Position numbers and translations under genes: made by a program
The notes under the pieces: model-generated
Seen by the model: only the letters and a program-made list of their open reading frames with translations
Database searches by the model: none
What the model was told of the DNA's origin: nothing
Assembly: GCA_016186625.1 (NCBI GenBank)
Contig: JACPLG010000001.1
Span: 1-27,405 of the forward strand
From: Candidatus Levyibacteriota bacterium
Lineage (GTDB): Bacteria > Patescibacteria > Microgenomatia > Levybacterales > UBA12049
Direction: 5' to 3'
DNA length: 27,405 nt
Part shown: in pieces, positions 1-6,718 of the stretch
How the letters are laid out: the number at the start of each line of letters is the position of its first letter
How positions within the stretch are numbered: position 1 is the stretch's first letter

Positions 1-127
1 TCGAATTGGTGTAATTTCCGGCGACTTGAGAAGATGATATGTTGACTTTATATGTCACGGTTGCCTTTTGTCCTCGTCCTTTATCTCCTTTGACAATTAT
101 GCGAGAAGGCTCTTTTTTTTTTTTTTT
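1..127 (-). pseudogene. In-frame continuation of the interrupted surface protein, running off the left edge
   Basis: Downstream of the TAA at 128-130 the same minus-strand reading frame stays open to the window edge. It starts with five Lys codons from a 17-A run (113-129) and continues as EPSRIIVKGDKGRGQKATV, then TYKVNISSSQVAGNYTNS. The last part reads like the end of a beta-sandwich repeat common in CPR surface proteins. The frame is unchanged across the stop, so this is seen directly as one gene cut by one stop codon. Whether the stop is real or an error at the homopolymer cannot be decided here. Confidence 0.6.
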
Positions 128-769
128 TTAGAATTGTTTGAAATAATCGCTAGTTATAAAGGACTTGTCACTTTCATTGCAGGAGGCTGATCTTGCACTC
201 TTTGAAATAATTGAGATTGCATCACACCTATAGCCAAAGCCATAAGTTAAGGTATTTGACCACTGTCCAGCCTGCGACTCGCTACAATTGCCCCTATCAC
301 AAGTTGTATCCGGAATTATAGCTCCCGATCTAACAACCTGAAGTTGGTGATTTTCTGAAGCCGTAACCTGGTATGAGGGTGCGGAAGAGTTGGATATTGT
401 TAATGTGGATCTGCGCGTTACAGGGTTTGTAGGGGAGAGGACACCAAAATCAATCAGGGTATTTGAGATGGAAAAAGAAAAGGGTCCACCCCGGGGAACA
501 TACTGAAATCCGGCTTTTACATTGTAATTTGTCCCCGAATAGAGTCCCGGGGCTGTCTCACCGGAAGTTATGCTTAAGTTATAGTTTGATCCAGAGGATT
601 CACCTGCGATTGAATTAAGATTTCCCATTTGCAGCTTGTAACTACCATTTGACATGATCTGCGCACTTGCGCTTTGCGCAAGAATACTACCAATAAATAC
701 CAATACTACCAATAAATACCAATATTTTAATAAATCCTGGAGAATTTTCTTATTTGTAGTATTTAACAT
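128..769 (-). CDS. Secreted surface protein, CPR-type, interrupted by an in-frame stop
   Basis: No enzyme function is visible. The protein has an N-terminal hydrophobic segment and a plausible signal peptide ending near QSASA, then Ser/Asn/Gly-rich sequence (NSIAGESSGSNYNLS, SGTNYNVKAGFQYV) and a beta-rich domain with IDFGVLSPTNPVTR, which I recognise as a motif of secreted CPR proteins of unknown role. Two Cys pairs (CDRGNC and CDAI...SCNES) may form disulfides. I chose Met at 769, thirteen bases after the upstream gene's stop; an alternative start at 823 would overlap that gene and lengthen the signal peptide by 18 residues. No Shine-Dalgarno site precedes either. The stop at 128-130 cuts the final domain, because coding sequence continues in frame beyond it. 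Confidence 0.7.
   Translation of the reverse strand: MLNTTNKKILQDLLKYWYLLVVLVFIGSILAQSASAQIMSNGSYKLQMGNLNSIAGESSGSNYNLSITSGETAPGLYSGTNYNVKAGFQYVPRGGPFSFSISNTLIDFGVLSPTNPVTRRSTLTISNSSAPSYQVTASENHQLQVVRSGAIIPDTTCDRGNCSESQAGQWSNTLTYGFGYRCDAISIISKSARSASCNESDKSFITSDYFKQF
683..720. repeat. Perfect 19-bp tandem duplication inside a signal-peptide region
   Basis: The unit AATACTACCAATAAATACC is present twice without mismatch, at 683-701 and 702-720. It lies in the codons for the hydrophobic core of the surface protein's signal peptide. Because 19 is not a multiple of three, the two copies are read in different frames (LLVVL, then VFIGS), and both happen to be hydrophobic. Loss or gain of one copy would shift the frame of the gene. 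Confidence 0.85.
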
Positions 770-782
770 TTGTAGTATTTGT

Positions 783-1400
783 TTATTTCTCTTCGCGAAG
801 AGACTTTGTTTCCTCGAGCACATTTTTTAACTTATCAATTTGTTTTTCACTTAGCTTTTCTTTTCCTTCTTCAATTACTTCTTTAACATCCGATGAGATT
901 TCATCTGCCGAATCAGTTGTTCGCTCTTTCTCCTTAAGGAGTTCATCTTCCTGCCCCTCATTTTTCCTAAACTCCTTTCCAAAGAAATAGGCAAGAGGAG
1001 TCAGAATTGAAATTGAGGCCATTTTTATTATGTTTGCGCTCACATCATCCTGGAATATCTGGCTCCAGAATATTATAATTATGGCAGCGGGGAAGATAAA
1101 TACGCTTCTTTGGTCCAGAATAAAGGCTTGTGCAAAAAGTAAAAAGTAGAGGAGAAAGAAAAGATTTGAATTAATGCCGCCGGTTGAGAAAATGAGAAGC
1201 AGAATAATGGTGTTTAAAATAAAAAAGTTAACTGGGCCGCCCAGGTTGAAGGTTTGTTTGTTGCGGATAGATACAAGGAGGAAAACAAACACCAAAAAAC
1301 CAATGAAAGGGACAGTGTACTGGGCCAGTTGGCTGTTTTGCCAGACAAAAACTAAACCAAAAGAAGCAATAACGAGAAATGAATCCTTATAAAACCTCAT
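783..1400 (-). CDS. Multi-pass membrane protein with C-terminal cytoplasmic coiled coil, unknown
   Basis: The first 145 residues form about five hydrophobic segments (roughly 7-22, 29-46, 57-74, 78-95, 98-117, with another near 125-142). The last 60 residues are highly charged and Glu/Lys-rich, with heptad-like spacing that suggests a coiled coil. The membrane part, with STGGINSNLFFLLYFLLF, resembles the membrane half of CPR sensor kinases, but no kinase, receiver or cyclase domain follows, so it may be a stand-alone sensor module or scaffold. It is upstream of and co-directional with the surface protein, 13 bases away. On the minus strand a TACTAT hexamer lies six bases before ATG, which would give a leaderless transcript. 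Confidence 0.7.
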   Translation of the reverse strand: MRFYKDSFLVIASFGLVFVWQNSQLAQYTVPFIGFLVFVFLLVSIRNKQTFNLGGPVNFFILNTIILLLIFSTGGINSNLFFLLYFLLFAQAFILDQRSVFIFPAAIIIIFWSQIFQDDVSANIIKMASISILTPLAYFFGKEFRKNEGQEDELLKEKERTTDSADEISSDVKEVIEEGKEKLSEKQIDKLKNVLEETKSLREEK

Positions 1401-1402
1401 AG

Positions 1403-1414
1403 TTTAATAGTAAT
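1403..1414 (-). promoter_or_regulatory. Candidate -10 element for the membrane-protein gene
   Basis: On the minus strand TACTAT is followed by six bases (TAAACT) and then the ATG at 1400. This matches the -10/N6/ATG layout seen at several other genes here. No extended -10 TG and no convincing -35 are present, so the call is weak. Confidence 0.4.
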
Positions 1415-1602
1415 TTGTAAATGGTAAATAGTAAATAGGAATTTTAAACTTCGCTCGGGGTCCTGTCTAGTTTATTGGCAGCGCTTAGGTCGCATACGAA
1501 ATTTTCTTGGACTCGCTTCGCTGCATAAAGCCGTCCTGCAAAAATTTCGCAAGCTCCCCGCGCCTGATCGTAATTGAAAATTTAGAATTGAAAATTGTTC
1601 TG

Positions 1603-1611
1603 TGTTATACT
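1603..1611 (+). promoter_or_regulatory. Extended -10 promoter, probably the original leaderless leuS promoter
   Basis: TGtTATACT is followed by exactly six bases and an ATG at 1618. That ATG now opens only a six-codon reading frame (MKCHPE, stop at 1636-1638), because repeat sequence begins at 1624. The spacing equals that at argS, the M16 peptidase, the HEAKH protein and the sortase, so this was probably the original leuS start region. Confidence 0.6.
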
Positions 1612-1623
1612 TGGCTCATGAAA

Positions 1624-1776
1624 TGTCATCCTGAATGAAAATGTTCTGATGTCATTCTGAACGCAGTGAAGAATCTTTCTTAAATTTATGGTTAAGTTTC
1701 TTCGCGTTGCTCAGAAAGACAATCATTGCATGAAGGATCTTAAGATTCTTCGCAGGCTCAGAATGACATCGCAACT
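1624..1776. repeat. Palindromic repeat element between promoter and leuS start
   Basis: The left end is TGTCATCCTGA (1624-1634) and the matching inverted right end is TCAGAATGACA (1758-1768). Inside, GATGTCATTCTGA...GAAGAATCT (1648-1676) pairs imperfectly with AGATTCTT...GAATGACATC (1743-1770). The related motif GTCATTCTGAGCGAAGCGAAGAATC is a familiar dispersed repeat in many bacterial assemblies. ATGAAA occurs just before the element (1618-1623) and again at the leuS start (1777-1782). Confidence 0.75.
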
Positions 1777-4734
1777 ATGAAAAATAAATACGACTATTTA
1801 GAACTACAGAAAAAATGGGAAAAGAAGTGGAAAAATGCAAAAATCTATCAGCCGGATCTTGACAGCGCTAAAAAACCTTATTATGTCCTTTACATGTTTC
1901 CTTATCCATCAGCCGAGGGTCTTCACGTAGGCCACGCTTTTTCAGGGACTGGTGCTGATGTGTATGCACGTTTTATGAGAATGAAGGGATATGATGTTTT
2001 CCATCCAATGGGGTTTGACGCATTCGGAATACATAGTGAAAACTACGCCCTAAAAATTAATGATCATCCTAAGAATTTAATCGACCGGGCAACAAAGCAC
2101 TTTAGGCAGCAGTTTGATTCCTTAGGTTTCTCCTATGACTGGTCTCATACTGTCAATACTTCAAGCCCGGATTACTACAAATGGACGCAGTGGTTATTCA
2201 TTCAGTTATTTAAGGCAGGATTAGCTGAGAAAAAGAAAGCTTTGGTGAACTGGTGCCCGTCATGTAAAACAGTTCTTGCAGACGAGCAGGTCGTTTCTGG
2301 CAAAAACGTTGGGATGACCCATCACAGTGTTTATGCACGTGATGAAGATGAAAGACTTCGAGTTTGCGAGAGATGTGGAACTGCGGTTGAATATAGAGAG
2401 CTTGAGCAGTGGTTTTTCAAAATTACAAAGTATGCAGATAGATTACTTGAAGGGTTGGATAGAATTGACTGGACAGAAAAAGTAAAACTCGCCCAAAGAA
2501 ATTGGATTGGGAGAAAAGAAGGAAGCTTAATTCGGTTCTCAGTTCTCGGTTCTCAGTTCTCGGCCAACAGTCAATCGGCAAGTCTGTTAACCGGTCAACT
2601 GAAAACTGATCAACCAAATTCCGACAACAGACAACAGAAAACTGATACTCCGGAGTTTATAGAGGTTTTCACAACCCGGCCTGATACAAATTTCGGGGCT
2701 ACATTTATTGCTCTGGCCCCAGAGCATCGATTGGCTTTGAAATTAACAACCCCACAGAATAAAGACAAAGTATCAAAATATATCGAAAGGTCAAAAAAGA
2801 AAACAGAACAGGAAAGAATGGAAGAGGGAAGAGAAAAAACTGGAATATTCAGCGGAAGCTATGCGATTAACGATCTTACTGGCGAGAAGATGCCAATCTG
2901 GATTTCGGATTTTGTTCTTATGGAATTTGGGACTGGAGCAGTTGTTGGCGTTCCAGGCCATGACAAACGTGACTTTCAATTTGCTCAGAAGTTTGGTCTT
3001 CCTATAAAAAGAGTAGTTGTTGGAAAAGATGGTGATACTTCTCCTATAGCTTCAATTGAACAAGTCCAGGAAGAAGAAGGAAAGATGATTAATTCTGGTT
3101 TCTTAAACGGCCTTGACATAAAAGATGCGATAAAAGCGATGATGGATCATTTGGAGGCTAAAGGTTTTGGAAAGAGGGAAGTAACATATCATCTCAGAGA
3201 TTGGCTGATTTCAAGACAAAGGTATTGGGGAGCACCTATCCCGATGGTGTACTGTTCTAATTGTGCTAATCGAGGTGATTCATGGTTTACAACTTCCAAA
3301 CCAAAGTCTCACCATCGGGAAATTTCAAATTTCAAATTTCAAATTTCAAATTCCGCGCACAAAATGCGCGGATGGTTTCCTGTTCCTGAGGAAGATTTGC
3401 CGGTTGTGCTTCCTTATATTGAAAATTTTAAACCGCTTGGAACAGGAGTTGCGCCTCTGGCCCAAGATAAGAAGTTTGTAAATACAAAATGCCCTGTTTG
3501 TCATGGTCCGGCAAAGCGTGAAACTGACGTATGTGATACATTTTTGGACTCCGCATGGTACTTTTTGAGGTATTTAGCAACAGAGTCTGACAAGATTCCT
3601 TTTCCATCAAAGGCGTTTGCTTCGGAAAACTCGGAAAACTCGGATATTCAGAGGCAATCAGACAGTCAGACAATCAGACAGTCTGATTCAACTGAGTTTT
3701 CTGAGTCTTCTGGAATGGTAAAGCGAACTAGATTTCTCCCAATCAATATGTATATAGGAGGGGCAGAGCATTCGGTTTTGCATCTGCTTTACTCTAGATT
3801 TGTCACTAAAGTCTTATTTGATCTTAAATTTTTAGATTTTGACGAGCCTTTTACTAAGTTTCGCGCGCATGGACTACTTATAAAGGACGGCGCAAAAATG
3901 AGCAAGTCTCGCGGGAATGTCGTAAATCCAGATAATTACATTCAAAGATTCGGATCTGATACTCTTAGATGCTATTTAATGTTTATAGGACCATTCAGTC
4001 AGGGAGGGGATTTTAGAGATTCTGGAATGGAAGGTATGGAAAGATTTCTCAAACGAGTAAGAAAGCTTATTGAATCAAATTTAGCTTCGGCCATTGGGCA
4101 ACCTCAGGCTAAAAAAAATCAATCAGATAAGTCGAGTGCTAAGTTTTCTGCAAATTCAAAAATTGAAAAGTCTATTAATCGGGCCATCAAAAGAGTTGGA
4201 GAAGATGTGGAAAACCTGCGTTACAACACAGCTTTGGCAAAAATAATGGAACTTGTAAATGATCTAAATGAATCAAAAGCCAACATTGCCCCAAAACACC
4301 TTAAAACTTTTGTAATTTTGCTTGCTCCTTTTGCTCCTTATCTTTCAGAAGAACTTTGGGAAAAGCTCCAGTCATCAGTTTTCAGTTCTCAGTTTTCTGA
4401 ATCTGGCAAATCGTTTGATCAGTTAACTGGTAAACAGAAAACAGTCAAACCAAAATCCGATAACCGACAACAGAGAACAGATAACAGATCTGTCCATCTT
4501 CAGCCGTGGCCTTCATTTGATGAATCAAGTCTTTCAGAAGAAGAAGCAACAGTTGCAGTACAAGTCAACGGGAGACTTCGTTCACAATTGACAATTGACA
4601 GTTCACAATTGACAAATAAAGAATTAGTCAAGCAGAAAGCACGAAATGATCAAAAAGTATCAAAGTATCTGAAAGGACAACAAGTCAGGAAAGTAATTTA
4701 CGTTCCGGGGAAAATAATAAACTTTGTAGTTTAA
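1777..4734 (+). CDS. leuS: Leucine-tRNA ligase with five repeat-derived insertions
   Basis: Cytoplasmic class I enzyme that charges tRNA-Leu. Seen: HVGH (residues 50-53, HIGH signature), a zinc knuckle CPSC...CERC (about 160-200), the CP1 editing domain with TTRPDTNFGATF and GVPGHDKRDF, the KMSKS loop (707-711), an anticodon-binding domain, and a C-terminal domain ending VIYVPGKIINFVV. At 985 residues it is clearly longer than the usual 800-880. The excess is five low-complexity stretches, at about 253-290, 514-532, 615-645, 866-904 and 935-946, whose DNA looks like intergenic repeat. All keep the frame and all core motifs are intact, so the enzyme is probably active. No Shine-Dalgarno site precedes the ATG. 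Confidence 0.97.
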   Translation: MKNKYDYLELQKKWEKKWKNAKIYQPDLDSAKKPYYVLYMFPYPSAEGLHVGHAFSGTGADVYARFMRMKGYDVFHPMGFDAFGIHSENYALKINDHPKNLIDRATKHFRQQFDSLGFSYDWSHTVNTSSPDYYKWTQWLFIQLFKAGLAEKKKALVNWCPSCKTVLADEQVVSGKNVGMTHHSVYARDEDERLRVCERCGTAVEYRELEQWFFKITKYADRLLEGLDRIDWTEKVKLAQRNWIGRKEGSLIRFSVLGSQFSANSQSASLLTGQLKTDQPNSDNRQQKTDTPEFIEVFTTRPDTNFGATFIALAPEHRLALKLTTPQNKDKVSKYIERSKKKTEQERMEEGREKTGIFSGSYAINDLTGEKMPIWISDFVLMEFGTGAVVGVPGHDKRDFQFAQKFGLPIKRVVVGKDGDTSPIASIEQVQEEEGKMINSGFLNGLDIKDAIKAMMDHLEAKGFGKREVTYHLRDWLISRQRYWGAPIPMVYCSNCANRGDSWFTTSKPKSHHREISNFKFQISNSAHKMRGWFPVPEEDLPVVLPYIENFKPLGTGVAPLAQDKKFVNTKCPVCHGPAKRETDVCDTFLDSAWYFLRYLATESDKIPFPSKAFASENSENSDIQRQSDSQTIRQSDSTEFSESSGMVKRTRFLPINMYIGGAEHSVLHLLYSRFVTKVLFDLKFLDFDEPFTKFRAHGLLIKDGAKMSKSRGNVVNPDNYIQRFGSDTLRCYLMFIGPFSQGGDFRDSGMEGMERFLKRVRKLIESNLASAIGQPQAKKNQSDKSSAKFSANSKIEKSINRAIKRVGEDVENLRYNTALAKIMELVNDLNESKANIAPKHLKTFVILLAPFAPYLSEELWEKLQSSVFSSQFSESGKSFDQLTGKQKTVKPKSDNRQQRTDNRSVHLQPWPSFDESSLSEEEATVAVQVNGRLRSQLTIDSSQLTNKELVKQKARNDQKVSKYLKGQQVRKVIYVPGKIINFVV
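2533..2646. repeat. In-frame repeat insertion 1 in leuS (editing domain side)
   Basis: The stretch begins with tandem GGTTCTCAGTTCTC units, has GTTAACCGGTCAACTGAAAA in the middle and ends CCGACAACAGACAACAGAAA. It encodes residues about 253-290, including SDNRQQKTD. It falls between RKEGSLIRF and EFIEVFTTRPDT, which are normally adjacent in LeuS. It is clearly related to the copy at 4372-4489. Confidence 0.8.
3316..3371. repeat. In-frame repeat insertion 2 in leuS (7-bp tandem repeat plus hairpin)
   Basis: CAAATTT is repeated about four to five times (3321-3350), followed by a perfect 7-bp hairpin CCGCGCA-CAAAA-TGCGCGG (3353-3371). It encodes REISNFKFQISNSAHKMRG, between the catalytic-domain PMVYC segment and WFPVPEEDLPV. 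Confidence 0.75.
3619..3711. repeat. In-frame repeat insertion 3 in leuS, matching the mreB upstream element
   Basis: It starts TTCGGAAAACTCGGAAAACT, has CAGACAATCAGACAGTCTGA in the middle and ends CTGAGTTTTCTGAGTCTTCT. The two ends are imperfect inverted repeats of each other. The stretch at 17527-17650 has the same order of motifs: a TTCGGAAAACTCGGAA start, a CTGATTGTCTGATT middle and a CTGAGTTTTCTGAGCCTTCT end. It encodes Ser/Glu/Gln-rich residues about 615-645. Confidence 0.8.
4372..4489. repeat. In-frame repeat insertion 4 in leuS, sister of insertion 1
   Basis: Shared with insertion 1: TCTCAGTT, GTTAACTGGT versus GTTAACCGGT, CAGAAAAC, and CCGATAACCGACAACAGAGA versus CCGACAACAGACAACAGAAA. 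The reading frame is the same, giving SDNRQQRTD here and SDNRQQKTD there. It sits between EELWEKL and VHLQPWP, which are nearly adjacent in ordinary LeuS proteins. Confidence 0.8.
4581..4616. repeat. In-frame repeat insertion 5 in leuS
   Basis: CACAATTGACA is repeated, with an overlapping CAATTGACAATTGAC. It encodes SQLTIDSSQLTN in the C-terminal domain, replacing the loop between VQVNGRLR and the helix that precedes KYLKG. It is short, so chance low complexity is harder to exclude than for the other four. Confidence 0.55.
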
Positions 4735-4749
4735 AACAGCTTATTGCTT

Positions 4750-4800
4750 ATAGCTGCTGGCTGCTAGCTAGAAGCTAGTTGCTAGAAGCTAGTTGCTAGA
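4750..4800. repeat. Short tandem repeat in the leuS-comEA spacer
   Basis: AGAAGCTAGTTGCT is present twice in tandem (4770-4783 and 4784-4797), preceded by TAGCTGCTGGCTGCTAGC. Related text occurs at 12880-12913 and, as coding sequence, in the rplJ tail at 26073-26104. Confidence 0.75.
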
Positions 4801-4803
4801 TTT

Positions 4804-5388
4804 ATGGATTCTGAAAAGATATATCCTCTGATTAGACAAAATATTCTCCCAATTGCCCTAGGAGTATTCGGATTAATGCTCGTGGCAGTAGGCCTTATCC
4901 AATTTATTGGCAAGAGACAAAGCGAGCCTACAATCGTTCTTGAAAAGTCAGAAGAAGAAAACAGACAGGAAATTGTAGTTGATATTGAAGGAGCTGTTGT
5001 TTCTCCAGGCGTTTACAGGATTTCAGCGGACTCACGCATTGTGGACGCACTAGCTGCTGCAGGAGGATTAAGCGATATAGCAGACAGGGATTGGGTGGAG
5101 AAAAATATAAACCTGGCTAAAAAGGCAACTGATGGGCTTAAAATATATATTCCAAGAGAGGGCGAGCAAATACTATCAGTCTCTTCTCAGACAGGGCAGG
5201 CAGGGCCGGTTCTTAATATTAATACAGCAGGAAAATCAGATTTAGAGTCACTTCCCGGGATTGGACCGGTTACTGCCCAGAAAATAATTGACGGTAGGCC
5301 ATACACTCAGATAGAAGATTTGTTGAATCGAAAAATTGTGGGCCAGGCCACATTTGAAAAAATAAAAGAAAAAATTTCTGCTGATTAG
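4804..5388 (+). CDS. ComEA-like DNA-binding protein (SLBB and helix-hairpin-helix)
   Basis: Likely a membrane-anchored receptor that binds double-stranded DNA outside the membrane and passes it to the ComEC channel. Seen: a short cytoplasmic N-terminus, one membrane segment (about 13-35), an acidic linker, an SLBB domain (about 57-118: VDIEGAVVSPGVYRIS, IVDALAAAGG), and a C-terminal helix-hairpin-helix domain (LNINTAGKSDLESLPGIGPV, about 137-190). At 194 residues this is a normal ComEA length. The start codon follows tandem repeats and has no visible Shine-Dalgarno site. The gene converges on the histidine kinase with a single base between the two stop codons and no terminator. Confidence 0.88.
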   Translation: MDSEKIYPLIRQNILPIALGVFGLMLVAVGLIQFIGKRQSEPTIVLEKSEEENRQEIVVDIEGAVVSPGVYRISADSRIVDALAAAGGLSDIADRDWVEKNINLAKKATDGLKIYIPREGEQILSVSSQTGQAGPVLNINTAGKSDLESLPGIGPVTAQKIIDGRPYTQIEDLLNRKIVGQATFEKIKEKISAD

Positions 5389-5389
5389 C

Positions 5390-6226
5390 TTAAGGCATTT
5401 CTTGGGCAGGCTCGTTTGTATCTAAGGGTAGAGTAAAAATGGTGGTTGTACCTTTTCCCTCTTCGGAGGTAATTTTTATAGTTCCGCCATGTGCTTCTAC
5501 GATCCATTTTGTAATATAAAGCCCTAGCCCACTGCTTAGGCTTTCTTTCTTCTTGTCCATACTGCCACCTAGCTCTTCAAATTTGCTAAACAGTCTGCTT
5601 TGTTTTTCCGCTGCTATACCTATTCCGTTGTCAGCAACAGAAATAACAACATTTTCTCCGCCCTTTGTAACGTTTACCTTTATTATTCCGTTTTCATTTG
5701 TATATTTTAAGCTGTTTGAGAGGATATTATTAAGAGCCTCAGTAATCCTCACATTGTCAAAAAAGAAACTCGGCAGACCAGGCTCAATATCAGAAATTAT
5801 GTTAATATTTTTGCGTTTTGCTTCGGGCTGGAATAAGGCCATTTCTTCTCTAACTAAATTAGCTATATCCCCTCGGGTTTTTTTGAGGGATAATTTACCA
5901 TCGGCTACTTTTGCAGCATCTAAAATTGTGGAAATCTGTCTAAGAAGTTTCTTTGCCTCGTCATGAATAAGATTAAGCATTTTCTTTTCTTCCCCCTCAC
6001 TTAATTTGTCTGAGAGTAGAATTGATGCGCTGTCTTTAATAGCAACAACTGGTGCGCGCAGTTCGTGGACGATCATATGAGAATATTCCTCGTCCTTTGG
6101 TATTTGTGATTTGTCCTCTGAACCTTTTGTCAATCCCTGAGTTTGTCTATTTACCCAGAAAAAGTAAGAAACTGCAGCTGCGGTAAAGAGAAGTGCAAGA
6201 ACTATGAGCAGGACGGTCATTGTCAT
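5390..6226 (-). CDS. Membrane-anchored sensor histidine kinase
   Basis: Autophosphorylating kinase of a two-component system. Seen: one N-terminal membrane helix (about 3-24), a short linker, a HisKA domain with HELRAP (phosphoacceptor His54), and a HATPase domain with N-box NNILSNSLKY, G1 VADNGIGIA, an F-box-like region and G2 GLGLYITKWIVEAHGG. No extracellular sensor domain exists, so any signal must come through the membrane helix, the linker or a partner. It lies five bases downstream of the response regulator on the same strand, so the two are co-transcribed and probably cognate. The target is unknown; position beside competence genes is suggestive only. Confidence 0.92.
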   Translation of the reverse strand: MTMTVLLIVLALLFTAAAVSYFFWVNRQTQGLTKGSEDKSQIPKDEEYSHMIVHELRAPVVAIKDSASILLSDKLSEGEEKKMLNLIHDEAKKLLRQISTILDAAKVADGKLSLKKTRGDIANLVREEMALFQPEAKRKNINIISDIEPGLPSFFFDNVRITEALNNILSNSLKYTNENGIIKVNVTKGGENVVISVADNGIGIAAEKQSRLFSKFEELGGSMDKKKESLSSGLGLYITKWIVEAHGGTIKITSEEGKGTTTIFTLPLDTNEPAQEMP

Positions 6227-6231
6227 ACAAC

Positions 6232-6630
6232 CTAGAATGTTTGCTCGTTGTCAGCTTGAGATTGTTTTGATTTCATAATGGCTTTTATTTTTGTGTCCAG
6301 ATAATCTGGTTCAATCTCGTATTTTCGGATGTAGTCAACGGCACCTGTATTAAGCGCTTTTTGTATTAGATCATTTTGTCCGAAATTTGAAAGCATAGCG
6401 ACTGGAATATCTTTAGTTTCCGAATCATCTTTAAGTAATCTTAAAACTTCGTTGCCTTGAATGTCCGGCAAAACTTGATCAAGCAATACTACATCCGGTT
6501 TTTCTGTCTTAGCTTTTTCAAGTCCTGCTTTGCCATTGACAGCTGTTATAATCTCATGTCCATGGGATTTTAATGAGGTTGAGTAAACACTTAGAATGGC
6601 TTCATCATCATCAATAAGGAGTACTTTCAT
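6232..6630 (-). CDS. Single-domain response regulator
   Basis: CheY-like receiver protein. Seen: acidic pocket IDDDE (residues 6-10), phosphoacceptor Asp51 in VVLLDQVLPD, the conserved Ser of AMLSNFG, and the Lys of DYIRKYE. After the receiver comes only a 20-residue Lys/Gln-rich tail, so there is no DNA-binding output domain; it must act by protein contact or as a phosphate relay. It is the first gene of the pair with the kinase. On the minus strand TATAGT and TAGTAT hexamers lie nine and seven bases before ATG, and AGGTG is a weak ribosome site. It is transcribed divergently from comEC. Confidence 0.92.
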   Translation of the reverse strand: MKVLLIDDDEAILSVYSTSLKSHGHEIITAVNGKAGLEKAKTEKPDVVLLDQVLPDIQGNEVLRLLKDDSETKDIPVAMLSNFGQNDLIQKALNTGAVDYIRKYEIEPDYLDTKIKAIMKSKQSQADNEQTF

Positions 6631-6690
6631 AGCACCTATACTATAAACGTACCACTAGAAAATGTAAAATGCAATAAGCATTTGAGTCTG

Positions 6691-6696
6691 TATAAT
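6691..6696 (+). promoter_or_regulatory. Candidate -10 (TATAAT) for comEC
   Basis: A consensus TATAAT lies 22 bases before the comEC ATG. No good -35 is visible at 16-18 bases, so this is a moderate-to-weak call in a very AT-rich spacer. Confidence 0.4.
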
Positions 6697-6718
6697 TAAT
6701 AATAATTTAAATCTTTAA

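Larger units (their letters stand above)
1401..1617. other. Gene-free spacer made of repeats, ending in the leuS-side promoter
   Basis: No ORF is credible here. The stretch holds a short AT repeat (variants of TAAATAGTAAATAG, 1415-1438), one copy of the GCTCGGGGTCCTGT motif (1453-1466), and a 9-bp inverted repeat, CGAAATTTT at 1497-1505 with AAAATTTCG at 1541-1549. The final 15 bases carry an extended -10 promoter. Confidence 0.6.

Noticed and set aside
1174..1392. Plus-strand ORF opposite the membrane-protein gene, and many similar antisense frames elsewhere
   Set aside because: They mirror strong coding genes on the other strand and have no independent motif or start signal.
3321..3350. 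Tandem CAAATTT repeats resembling a small repeat array
   Set aside because: The units are 7 bp, without spacers, and read in frame through leuS. No CRISPR array or cas gene is in the window.
5381..5400. A terminator between the convergent ComEA-like and kinase genes
   Set aside because: The two stop codons are one base apart and no hairpin with a T-run exists there.
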